A stretch of 64,000 bases of DNA. Source: CAZPRW01 sp964577805. GTDB lineage: Bacteria; Verrucomicrobiota; Verrucomicrobiia; Opitutales; JAIRKQ01. Of the stretch, positions 35,335 through 43,976 are shown piece by piece. The position numbers were made by a program, and so were the translations under genes. The stretch is from positions 1 to 64,000 of the forward strand of contig CAZOAG010000003.1 of the NCBI GenBank assembly GCA_964577805.1. The letters run 5' to 3'. The first letter of the stretch is position 1. Each line of letters opens with the position of its first letter. Below the pieces are notes generated by a model. That model was not told the DNA's origin. It ran no database searches and was given only the letters and a program-made list of their open reading frames with translations.

Positions 35335-36663
35335 GTGAAAACAAACACATTGAAAATTTATATACGTACATATGGATGTCAGATGAATGAACGTGATAGT
35401 GAATCTATCGCTGCACAGTGCATACAAAAAGGTCATCAAATTGTACCTGATGAAAAAGTCGCAGATATTGTAATATTAAATACGTGTAGTGTTCGCGAAC
35501 AGGCAGAAATAAAAGCAATCGGGAAATCTGGCCATCTCGCCAGAAAAAAAAGAAACAACCCTAATTTCAAAATTGGAATAGTCGGTTGCATGGCAGAAAA
35601 CTTAGGCGCTGAATTATTCAATCTTAATCCAGCCATTGATTTTGTTGTAGGCCCTCAACGAATACATGAACTATGTGATTTATTTTTTGAAAGCTCACAT
35701 CAATTACGAACAGGAATACCAACAACAAACCACACCCATACAAATTTTGACAGAAATCTTTCTAAAAACCAACATTCTGCATTCATATCTATCATGCAAG
35801 GATGCAATATGCGATGCAGTTATTGCATTGTCCCGAAGACCCGCGGCAGAGAATATTACCGACCGATGAACGATATCGTCGACGAAGCAATTTATCTCGC
35901 TCAAAATGGAATAAAAGAAATCACATTGCTCGGACAAATAGTAAATAAGTACGGCAACAATGCCATCCCTCACTGTGACAATAAATCTCCATTTGTTCAA
36001 TTATTAGAACGATTGAATGGTATAGATGGAATACAACGCATTCGATATATATCACCACACCCGAGTTTCTTTTCTGATGATCTGATAGAGGCGCATCATA
36101 GATTACACAAGCTTTGCCCATCAATCCACTTTCCTGTACAAAGTGGCTCCGATAGAATTTTAAAAGAGATGCGCCGTCCATATACACGCCAAACAGCACT
36201 ATCTATCATAGCAAAACTACGAACAAAAATTCCAACAATAGGAATATCAACAGATATAATCGTAGGATACCCAGGCGAGTCAGAACAAGACTTCCAAGAC
36301 ACTGTATCTCTTTTAGAAGAAGCTCGTTTTAACCTATCGTTTATATTTAAATACAGCCCACGCACAGGAACAAAATCTGCTACTTTGATAGATAATATTC
36401 CAGAACAAGAAAAAGAACGCCGAAATAGTATATTGTTAGAAAAAGCCTCCCAACTATCATTAAATTACAATCAACAATTCATAAATACCACTGCTAAAGT
36501 TTTTGTCGAAGGACATGCAAAACGCGGTGATAATATGTTGTATGGATGGACACCACAGCATTGCAAAGTAATATTTGAAGGCTCTGACGATGACTTCGGA
36601 CAAATCTTGCCAATAAAAATAACAGATTGCACAACAACAATTTTATTGGGAAGCAAGAATTAA
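35335..36663 (+). CDS. miaB: tRNA-2-methylthio-N6-dimethylallyladenosine synthase
   Basis: Radical SAM methylthiotransferase acting on i6A37 in tRNAs reading UNN codons. The N-terminal UPF0004 domain supplies three cluster cysteines (GCQMNERDSE near residue 15, LNTCSVRE near 52, GCMAEN near 86). The radical SAM motif CNMRCSYC is near 157, followed by PKTRGREYYRP. A TRAM domain closes the protein (VFVEGHAKRGDNMLYGW). The length of 442 aa is normal. The start is GTG with no visible Shine-Dalgarno. It implies that miaA is present elsewhere. Confidence 0.96.
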   Translation: MKTNTLKIYIRTYGCQMNERDSESIAAQCIQKGHQIVPDEKVADIVILNTCSVREQAEIKAIGKSGHLARKKRNNPNFKIGIVGCMAENLGAELFNLNPAIDFVVGPQRIHELCDLFFESSHQLRTGIPTTNHTHTNFDRNLSKNQHSAFISIMQGCNMRCSYCIVPKTRGREYYRPMNDIVDEAIYLAQNGIKEITLLGQIVNKYGNNAIPHCDNKSPFVQLLERLNGIDGIQRIRYISPHPSFFSDDLIEAHHRLHKLCPSIHFPVQSGSDRILKEMRRPYTRQTALSIIAKLRTKIPTIGISTDIIVGYPGESEQDFQDTVSLLEEARFNLSFIFKYSPRTGTKSATLIDNIPEQEKERRNSILLEKASQLSLNYNQQFINTTAKVFVEGHAKRGDNMLYGWTPQHCKVIFEGSDDDFGQILPIKITDCTTTILLGSKN

Positions 36664-37227
36664 TCAATTGTACAAAAACTGTATCACTCCATCGCCAATC
36701 AAAACGATTAACAACTTGGTTTTTCGCCTGTAAAATGTTACTTCCTGCGCCAGCTTTGCAGTATTTGCAACATCAAACACTTTCACTTAACAAACATCAT
36801 AATCACGTCAAACAAGCTGTCTGCCAACAGGAACGAACATTTAGCTCTGACTAATAAAAATGCATAACAACAAAATTAAACTTAACTTAAGGCAGCAAAT
36901 AATTCACTTCCAATGATATTAAAATATTAACACAAAATACGTTCGCATTGCTTCACACACACGAGATACGAGACAGCATCTGTATGTTAATTAACACACG
37001 CCAACCAAGCTGTATTTGCTAAGCAACCATATGCAAATTATTATTATTCCAAAATCCAACCATATATTGTTTTTATTTTCGAAACACCAACAGAGAATTT
37101 CTACTAATATAAAAACGAAACACGCACTGCATTGACCAACAAAACATATCAAGAAACAGATCAAAACAAGCCACATTTCTCGTCATTCACACAACCTGCA
37201 ACAATAATCACCATACTAACAACCTCC

Positions 37228-37420
37228 ATGAGTCGCGGGTTGATACNNNNNNNNNNNNNNNNNNNNNNNNNNNNNNNNNNNNNNNNNNNNNNNNNNNNNN
37301 NNNNNNNNNNNNNNNNNNNNNNNNNNNNNNNNNNNNNNNNNNNNNNCTGAGTCGCGGGTTGATACCTGAGTCGCGGGTTGATACCTGAGTCGCGGGTTGA
37401 TACCTGAGTCGCGGGTTGAT
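37228..37420. repeat. tandem array of a 19-bp GC-rich unit, interrupted by an assembly gap
   Basis: The unit CTGAGTCGCGGGTTGATAC occurs three times in full at 37347-37365, 37366-37384 and 37385-37403, with a fourth copy missing its last two bases at 37404-37420. One copy with a variant first base lies left of the gap at 37228-37246. The copies are otherwise identical. Eleven of 19 bases are G or C, against roughly a third around it. There are no spacers, so it is not CRISPR. Iteron array, protein-binding array or selfish minisatellite are all possible. Confidence 0.95.
37247..37346. other. assembly gap (100 N)
   Basis: Exactly 100 N, the conventional length for a gap of unknown size, with the same repeat on both sides. 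The assembler evidently collapsed or could not cross the array, so the copy number is unknown. Confidence 0.98.
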
Positions 37421-37627
37421 TATACTAACACACAAACTAATCAAACGACAACCAGCTAATAAAATTATGCTAGCAAGCAACTGCTAGAAATTGCAATATT
37501 TTTTGTACATTTAGACGCATTATCTAAAAAAAGAGCACAAAACACTATATTTATCATTTTTTTTGCAATTTTTGACATTTTTCCATTGACAACAAAGTTT
37601 AGATCTGTTTGAAGATGATAAAAAACA

Positions 37628-37652
37628 ACCGGTCGAATAGAAATCGACCGGT
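37628..37652 (-). terminator. intrinsic terminator of the gspE-to-nuoG run
   Basis: Perfect 9-bp stem ACCGGTCGA / TCGACCGGT with a 7-base loop. On the minus strand it is followed by TGTTTTTT. It lies 85 bp beyond the nuoG stop. Confidence 0.85.
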
Positions 37653-37737
37653 CCTCCCCTAACTAAACCGCACTTCCTAACGGTTGTGTTTTCATTTCTG
37701 TAAGAAATATAATGTTTTGCAACAAAAAAAACCGTTT

Positions 37738-39321
37738 TTAACTTTTTTTTAACAAAATGCCATTCTCTGGCATGTTCTTAAAGTCGATATCTTCTAGTAA
37801 AGACACGCATTTATTCATTTCACGCCAAACATCATCTAACCAAAATAGATCATTTTTTTTACTTCCAAAATATACATTTAAAATAACAGAAAATACGTAC
37901 CACATCGGCAATATTTGATCATTAGGAGGATTTACTGCCTGAAAAAATTTCTGTAATCGCCAGTCACGATTTATAAACATACCAGTATTTTCAAATACTG
38001 TAGTGACTGGTATTGCAACAGTTGAACGTTTGGCTGTCTTTTCATATTCCGTACCGATGTAAAATATTTCAACATCGTCAGGCATCGCATATGACACACC
38101 ATGATCAAATAACTCTTCATTGATAACAAATACTACCTTCGACTCACCTTCTTGAATTTTTTTATTCAATCGTCGTAGATCAGAAACAACATTTTCAGGT
38201 GAAATAATTTTATTCAACAATGCCCCATTAAAATTAGGAGCACCATCATCCGACATCAAAAATCCGTCATCAACACGTTCTTTTTTAAAAAAATGAACAT
38301 CACAAACAATGATATCCAACAATCTGCGTAATACAAATTGTTCCTCCAATGACATATTACCAGAACATACAACATCAACATTATGTGATAAAAATTCTTT
38401 TACCATATATGCGACTGCTTGATTAATATGCGATCGCAATCGATGTTTTATAACACGTCGTAATCGTTGTTTGTTATTAAAATAATGACATTCCTCACGT
38501 GCAGAATCTGTCATCCAACAATCATTAACGTATGGATTTTCTCTAGGAATTATACGAAACATTCTATTCTCTTTATGCAAGACATATGTATTAATCCCAA
38601 CACTACTTTCAGTAGCAATGCTAGGTGTACGCAACAATTCCCACTCTGATGGCTGATCACTGTTTAAAGGATTTATCAATGCACCAGCCGGACAAATATC
38701 AACAACATTCAATGCATAATTTTTTTTCAAATACTTTCCTGGATACAAATCAACCTCCTTATATCCATTTTCGTTAAGAATAAACCCTAATGCATCCTCA
38801 TCTAAAATATCGCGACAAAACCTTATGCATCGCTGGCAATTTATACATTTTCTACTATCAAACAAAACATTCTTTCCAAATCTCTTATATTCCACTCCTT
38901 CTAATTTACCATTCCACATACGAGTAAAGCCATGAAATTTCACTTCAGTAGCAAATTTATGTAAAAAACATCCACCGACCTTATCGCATTTCACACAGTC
39001 TAATGGATGTGTCATTAAATGCATGAACAATATTTCTTTCCGTTTATCAACAGCTGGCTGATATTCTGTGTTTATTTCCATTCCATCTGTTGCTGTGGTA
39101 GTACATCCAAACACAACAGTAAAATCATCAGATGATTTTCTTCTAGCACCAGTCAGACATAATCCACAATGTCCTGTCTCCGACAATGATCGATGGTAAC
39201 ATGCTGCTGGCATAAAAATACCATTGCGACGTATTATTTCCACTATTCTTTCGCCGTGTTTCGCGGGCACTAATTTTCCATTAAGAACAACATTAATATC
39301 GTTATCGTCATTCGTCAGCAT
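37738..39321 (-). CDS. nuoG: NADH-quinone oxidoreductase subunit G (short form)
   Basis: Iron-sulfur subunit of complex I carrying electrons from NADH. The 2Fe-2S domain has Cys41 and CGLC near 52. The His/Cys cluster is in HPLDCVKCDKVGGC near 108. A 4Fe-4S cluster is in CINCQRCIRFC near 160, and a further Cys in DICPAGAL near 212. The C-terminal molybdopterin-like domain is much reduced: 527 aa in all, against 700-900 in proteobacteria. No frameshift is visible and the reading frame is clean, so the shortness looks like a family trait. It lies 35 bp after mrdA; other nuo genes are not in this window. Confidence 0.88.
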   Translation of the reverse strand: MLTNDDNDINVVLNGKLVPAKHGERIVEIIRRNGIFMPAACYHRSLSETGHCGLCLTGARRKSSDDFTVVFGCTTTATDGMEINTEYQPAVDKRKEILFMHLMTHPLDCVKCDKVGGCFLHKFATEVKFHGFTRMWNGKLEGVEYKRFGKNVLFDSRKCINCQRCIRFCRDILDEDALGFILNENGYKEVDLYPGKYLKKNYALNVVDICPAGALINPLNSDQPSEWELLRTPSIATESSVGINTYVLHKENRMFRIIPRENPYVNDCWMTDSAREECHYFNNKQRLRRVIKHRLRSHINQAVAYMVKEFLSHNVDVVCSGNMSLEEQFVLRRLLDIIVCDVHFFKKERVDDGFLMSDDGAPNFNGALLNKIISPENVVSDLRRLNKKIQEGESKVVFVINEELFDHGVSYAMPDDVEIFYIGTEYEKTAKRSTVAIPVTTVFENTGMFINRDWRLQKFFQAVNPPNDQILPMWYVFSVILNVYFGSKKNDLFWLDDVWREMNKCVSLLEDIDFKNMPENGILLKKS

Positions 39322-39356
39322 CGACCGATGTTAACAATATCGTATATTTGCGACAA

Positions 39357-41222
39357 TCATTTTTGTTTAAAATATTGTTGTAAAATTTTCTTGGCTAAAG
39401 GAGCTGCATTAACACCTCCCCAATATGAATCATTCTCGGATCTCTCTTGCACCATCACTGTAACAGCAACTTCTGGACTATCAACGGGACCAAAACATGT
39501 AAACCATGCTAAATTACGTTTTTCTCCATTTTCAAAAAATTGCGCTGTCCCAGTCTTCCCACCAATTTTTATATTATCCATATATGCGCGGTGACCAGAA
39601 CGACGTTCAACAACATCAACCATAGAATCTATCAAAAATCGATAGTGATCATAAGATAATCCGAGAGACCCTTCAGAAATAACTTTTCCTAAATAACCAT
39701 TAAAAAATATTGTAGGATGTATCCGTGCAACATTTTTAGCAATCGCAGCAGTCATACAACATATTTCCATCGGAGTGACCAATAAATATCCCTGCCCAAT
39801 AGATAAATTGACAGTATCACCTGCTGTCCATACTCCAAGCCCACGATCACGTTTCCAATACTCAGTAGGAACAAACCCACTGACCTCATATGGCAATTCA
39901 ACACCAGTCTTCTCGGACAACCCCAAATTTATTGCTTCCCGAATAATTCTTTCTTTTCTTACTTTTTGTGAATTTTCGTAGAAAAATGTATTACAACTCC
40001 TAGCAATTGCTTCACCAAATGAAATATCCATATTCAATGGATGATTTTTACACCGAAATTTTCTACCACCTACAATCGTCACCCCATCACATAATACACT
40101 GTCTGTCGGCAAGACCTCACCTGATTTAAGAAACGCAATAGACGAAACTAATTTAAATACTGACCCTAATGCAAATTTTCCTTGAGTAACAAGATTTACC
40201 CAAGCACCCTTTTCTGTAATATCATTATAAACATCATTTAATATGCGTGGTATTAATAAATTATTATCATACGACGGTTTGCTCGCCATTGCCAACACTT
40301 CCCCAGTATTTACATTCATCACAACAGCACACCCACGATGATCTCCTAAAACTTCTTCTGCAATGATTTGTATATCTTTATCAATACTCAGCATGACAGA
40401 TGTTCCATGTTTAGGCTCACGTGATTTGATTAATTCACGAACATGTCCTGCTGGATCTACTCGCCAAATTTCGTATCCAGGCTCTCCTCTCAATACATCG
40501 TCCTTTGCCAATTCAACACCGGTCTTACCAACCTGACGCTTTTCCAAAAATGTCCTAACATCACCATCCAAATCATCTGCATCATGTTTACACTCAGCCA
40601 AAACAACATATCCAAGAACATGGCATGCGAGTTCACCGTATGGATAATATCGCTGCTCCTCTACCGATACTTGCAATGGACTATCGCAAGGTAACATGGC
40701 AATTAATTTTTCATATTCCTCTTGCGAAATGTCACTGACAAGCTTCATCGGCAATAAAAATTTCCGGCACAAATGCCGTTCTAATGCCTTACTCGAAACA
40801 GACAATTCTCTGCCGGTAATCTTATTTACTTGATCAACATACTCATGCACTATGCTCTCTCTAGCGCGTTTTTTTACGTCTCTTGCATTGAACTTTATGC
40901 CATTATCACGAAAATGATTTATTCGCCGTAAATATTCACGCTGAAACTCAGATTCCAACTCTTGAACATGCAAATTTAGAACATACTTCCTAACATGACC
41001 AGCTAGCAATACCCCATTCCTGTCATAAATATTTCCACGCATCCCAGGAATAACAATACGTCGTACACTTTGACGGCTTTCTCGTTGCTGAAAATACTTC
41101 CGCTGAACAATTTGTCTATAAAACACCCCACATACAAGATATGAGAACAAAAGACAAGAAATCACATAAAATAATTTTATGCGATCATTGCGCAATCTAT
41201 GAAACTGCGTAACCTCACGCAT
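39357..41222 (-). CDS. mrdA: penicillin-binding protein 2 (peptidoglycan transpeptidase)
   Basis: Class B PBP that crosslinks peptidoglycan during elongation. One membrane helix at about 18-40 is followed by the dimerisation domain (GMRGNIYDRNGVLLAGH). The transpeptidase domain has SVFK with the catalytic Ser near residue 350, SCN near 405 and KTGTAQFF near 565. The sequence YYPYGELACHVLGYV is typical of PBP2. The length of 621 aa is normal. It is 10 bp downstream of the M20 peptidase gene. No mreBCD or rodA is nearby in this window. Confidence 0.93.
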   Translation of the reverse strand: MREVTQFHRLRNDRIKLFYVISCLLFSYLVCGVFYRQIVQRKYFQQRESRQSVRRIVIPGMRGNIYDRNGVLLAGHVRKYVLNLHVQELESEFQREYLRRINHFRDNGIKFNARDVKKRARESIVHEYVDQVNKITGRELSVSSKALERHLCRKFLLPMKLVSDISQEEYEKLIAMLPCDSPLQVSVEEQRYYPYGELACHVLGYVVLAECKHDADDLDGDVRTFLEKRQVGKTGVELAKDDVLRGEPGYEIWRVDPAGHVRELIKSREPKHGTSVMLSIDKDIQIIAEEVLGDHRGCAVVMNVNTGEVLAMASKPSYDNNLLIPRILNDVYNDITEKGAWVNLVTQGKFALGSVFKLVSSIAFLKSGEVLPTDSVLCDGVTIVGGRKFRCKNHPLNMDISFGEAIARSCNTFFYENSQKVRKERIIREAINLGLSEKTGVELPYEVSGFVPTEYWKRDRGLGVWTAGDTVNLSIGQGYLLVTPMEICCMTAAIAKNVARIHPTIFFNGYLGKVISEGSLGLSYDHYRFLIDSMVDVVERRSGHRAYMDNIKIGGKTGTAQFFENGEKRNLAWFTCFGPVDSPEVAVTVMVQERSENDSYWGGVNAAPLAKKILQQYFKQK

Positions 41223-41232
41223 ATTCTTATTA

Positions 41233-42573
41233 TCAAAATTCTAACAAAAATCTTCTAAAAAACTTACGAGCACGATCGATCATTTTTATGGAAACACTTT
41301 CATTAACACTATGAATATTATCTTCTGTCATCGACAATCCGATCAACAGAGAATCAACTCCCAAAATATCATGAAACATTGTTATTATGCCAATGCTTCC
41401 ACCTTCTCGCAAATAAACAGGAGGACTTCCAAAACAATCATCAATGAGTTTTTCTGACAATGAAAATGCCCGTTTTAATACACCATTTGAAATATTACAA
41501 ACATCAATATAATATGGATTCGTAGATTGTTCAAATTTGATATTCATCTTCATGCCGACAGGACATAACGCACGCAAATGGCCTTTTAATAATTTTTGTA
41601 TCTTTTCACACGATTGATCAGGAACTATCCGACATGACATTTTAAAAGATGCACGACCAGGAATTATTGTCTTGATACCACTGCCATTGAAACCACCGGA
41701 TATTCCATGAAACTCCAATGATGGTAAAAATCGCATAGTTTCAGCAAAAGAATATCGGTCGTCTGGAAATTGCAAAGAATGTACACCAAGCCGATTAGCG
41801 ATATCATCATCATTCAATGGCAATCGAGATATTTGTTGACGTTCAAACTCAGTCGGAATTTTTACATCATCATAAAAATATTCAATTGCGACCTGACCGT
41901 TATCAAAATGCAATGAAGAACAGATATTTGCCAGCGCACGTATTGGATTTACAATACATCCACCATATCCTGAATGCAAATCTTTATCATGACTGATTAA
42001 TTCAACTTCACAACCAACTAGTCCACGCAACCCAGTAGTGATGACAATATTTTCTTCATTTAATGACCAAGTATCAGCAACCAATGCAAAATCTGCATGT
42101 ATTTCATCACGAAGAGAATGAAGAATATTTGGCATTGTTGCACTACCAATCTCTTCTTCTCCTTCTATCAAAAACTCTAAATTTACATTTAATAATGTTT
42201 TCTGTGATAAAATATCATCAATTGCACATAGAATAGCCAAATGACTGCCCTTATTATCAGAAGCCCCACGGCCATACAACCGTCCATTATATTCTTTCAA
42301 TGCAAATGGATGACATATCCAATCATCGGTATTATCAACTGGTTGTACATCATAATGCCCATAAATTAAAATAGTCGGCAAAGAATCATTATACTCCGTA
42401 TGAGCAAAAACAGCAGCATGACCACCACAACATACTTCTTTTGCTAAAATTTCATGTTTATGAAAAAACTCTAACAAAAAATTACGTGCAGATGCCATTT
42501 CATTCTTCATGCTATCATCAGATGATATGCTCATGCACGCAATGTACTGTCGCAAATATGATGCAAAGTCCAT
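41233..42573 (-). CDS. M20-family metallopeptidase (dipeptidase-like)
   Basis: Two-zinc aminoacylase-fold peptidase. GHYDVQPVDNTDDW near residue 72 holds the first zinc His and the catalytic Asp. GRGASDNKG near 98 supplies the bridging Asp, and EGEEEIGS near 140 the catalytic Glu. A dimerisation domain follows, and a second metal region is in YLREGGSIGI near 385. The length of 446 aa fits the M20 dipeptidase subgroup. It is tightly spaced between frr and mrdA. The exact peptide substrate is not shown by sequence. Confidence 0.88.
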   Translation of the reverse strand: MDFASYLRQYIACMSISSDDSMKNEMASARNFLLEFFHKHEILAKEVCCGGHAAVFAHTEYNDSLPTILIYGHYDVQPVDNTDDWICHPFALKEYNGRLYGRGASDNKGSHLAILCAIDDILSQKTLLNVNLEFLIEGEEEIGSATMPNILHSLRDEIHADFALVADTWSLNEENIVITTGLRGLVGCEVELISHDKDLHSGYGGCIVNPIRALANICSSLHFDNGQVAIEYFYDDVKIPTEFERQQISRLPLNDDDIANRLGVHSLQFPDDRYSFAETMRFLPSLEFHGISGGFNGSGIKTIIPGRASFKMSCRIVPDQSCEKIQKLLKGHLRALCPVGMKMNIKFEQSTNPYYIDVCNISNGVLKRAFSLSEKLIDDCFGSPPVYLREGGSIGIITMFHDILGVDSLLIGLSMTEDNIHSVNESVSIKMIDRARKFFRRFLLEF

Positions 42574-42594
42574 ATCGCAAAAAAAAATGATTTA

Positions 42595-43155
42595 TTATAT
42601 TTTCATCAAGTCAGAGTTTTTCGTATCCAATGCATCATCAATTTCTTTGACAGCATTATCTGTAATGACTTGCGCTTCCTTTTCGCCCTTCTTGGAATCA
42701 TCTTCGCTCAAAGCACCACTTTTCTTCGCCTGCTTAAAGGTTTCAATCAGGTCTCTGCGAATATTACGTATTTGCACCTTGCCATTTTCTGCCATACCAT
42801 TTGCTACCTTGCTCAATTCTTGACGGCGCTCACGGCTCATTTCTGGCATAGTACAACGAATTACCATACCAGCAACTATCGGTGTAATTCCAAGGTTCGC
42901 CGCTAATATTGCCTTCTCTATTGCCTTTACACTCTCTTTGTCCCACGGCTGAATTTGTATTGTTCTAGCATCTGGCGTTGTAACAGCAGCAATAGTATTC
43001 AATTTTACAACAGAACCATATACATCAACTGATAAATTATCAACCATACCAGTAGATGCTTTCCCTGTATGCAAAGAATTAAACTCTGCCATTGTATGTT
43101 TTACCGCATCTGCCATTGCTAGTTTCGCTTTTTTGATTTCAATATTTATGTCCAT
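42595..43155 (-). CDS. frr: ribosome recycling factor
   Basis: Splits post-termination ribosomes with EF-G. The 186-residue, two-domain helical protein has LHTGKASTGMVDNLSVDVYG near the start, corresponding to the RTGRA loop, and ends in the long coiled-coil arm. MSRERRQELSK near 110 is diagnostic. It follows pyrH by nine bases, the conserved bacterial order. Confidence 0.96.
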   Translation of the reverse strand: MDINIEIKKAKLAMADAVKHTMAEFNSLHTGKASTGMVDNLSVDVYGSVVKLNTIAAVTTPDARTIQIQPWDKESVKAIEKAILAANLGITPIVAGMVIRCTMPEMSRERRQELSKVANGMAENGKVQIRNIRRDLIETFKQAKKSGALSEDDSKKGEKEAQVITDNAVKEIDDALDTKNSDLMKI

Positions 43156-43164
43156 AAAATAAAA

Positions 43165-43890
43165 TCACTCATTACTAATAACTGTACCAACAGGCTCACC
43201 TGACAACACACGACTAATGTTATTCAGATCATTCTCTGCACCAACAACAATAATAGGAATATCATTGTCCATGCACAAAGAAAACGCTGTAGAATCCATA
43301 ACATGCAAACGTCTTATCAAAACGTCAGAAAATGTTAATTTAGAGTATTTTACCGCATCATGAAATATTTTAGGGTCTCTGTCATAAACACCATCAACTT
43401 TTGTAGCCTTTACCACAACATCTGCATGTAATTCATTTGCGCGCAATGCTGCTGCACTATCAGTAGAAAAAAATGCACTTCCTGTTCCACCTGATAATAT
43501 AACAACATTCCCTGTATCCATAACAGCACTAACATGGCGCGGGAAATAAGTATCGCAAATATTTGGCATTGGCATAGATGAAAAAACAGAAGCAGGAACA
43601 TTACTTTTGCGCAAAACGTCAGCAACTGCCATAGCATTGATTATTGTTGCTAACATTCCCATATGATCACCAACAACACGATCATATCCAAATTTGTCAT
43701 TACCAGCAACACCACGAAAAATATTGCCACCACCAATAACCACTCCCAACGCTACACCATCATCATGTATCGCCTTGATTTCATTACATAATGCCATCAA
43801 CACCGGCATTGATAAAACCTCACCAGTACCAGCATCACGCAAGATTTCACCACTAAATTTTACAATAACTCGCTTATACTTACTTTTCAA
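43165..43890 (-). CDS. pyrH: uridylate kinase
   Basis: Phosphorylates UMP to UDP, with homohexameric allosteric control in the family. KYKRVIVKFSGEIL opens it. GVVIGGGNIFRG is near residue 50, GDHMGMLATIINAMAV near 70, and ATKVDGVYDRDPK near 165. The length of 241 aa is normal. It heads the tight group pyrH-frr-M20-mrdA-nuoG and follows gspE by 86 bp. Confidence 0.97.
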   Translation of the reverse strand: MKSKYKRVIVKFSGEILRDAGTGEVLSMPVLMALCNEIKAIHDDGVALGVVIGGGNIFRGVAGNDKFGYDRVVGDHMGMLATIINAMAVADVLRKSNVPASVFSSMPMPNICDTYFPRHVSAVMDTGNVVILSGGTGSAFFSTDSAAALRANELHADVVVKATKVDGVYDRDPKIFHDAVKYSKLTFSDVLIRRLHVMDSTAFSLCMDNDIPIIVVGAENDLNNISRVLSGEPVGTVISNE

Positions 43891-43976
43891 ACAGCGCCCT
43901 CCAACAACATTAAGTAACGGTTACTAACAAAACTAATGATGTAGTCAATCACTGTTATTTTCACCAAAATAGCATA

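Larger units (their letters stand above)
36664..37737. other. gene-free convergent region with tandem repeat, gap and terminator
   Basis: Over 1 kb between miaB (plus) and nuoG (minus) with no convincing gene. It is very AT-rich except for the GC-rich 19-bp array. A small hairpin CTAGCA / TGCTAG lies at 37470-37487, and the nuoG terminator at 37628-37652. A 39-codon plus-strand frame from about 36735 is unsupported. True length is unknown because of the gap. Confidence 0.7.

Noticed and set aside
36735..36854. 39-codon plus-strand ORF after miaB
   Set aside because: Short, His/Gln-rich, without a ribosome site; no better than chance in this sequence.
37228..37420. CRISPR array
   Set aside because: The repeats are directly abutting with no spacers, the unit is only 19 bp, and no cas gene is in the window.
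37208..37480. minus-strand protein-coding frame through the repeat
   Set aside because: It is open only because the 19-bp unit has no stop on that strand and the gap hides 100 bases; there is no ribosome site and no protein-like composition.
37470..37600. chromosomal replication origin
   Set aside because: AT-rich DNA and repeats are present, but I saw no DnaA-box cluster, no dnaA/dnaN/gidA genes, and the flanking genes converge.
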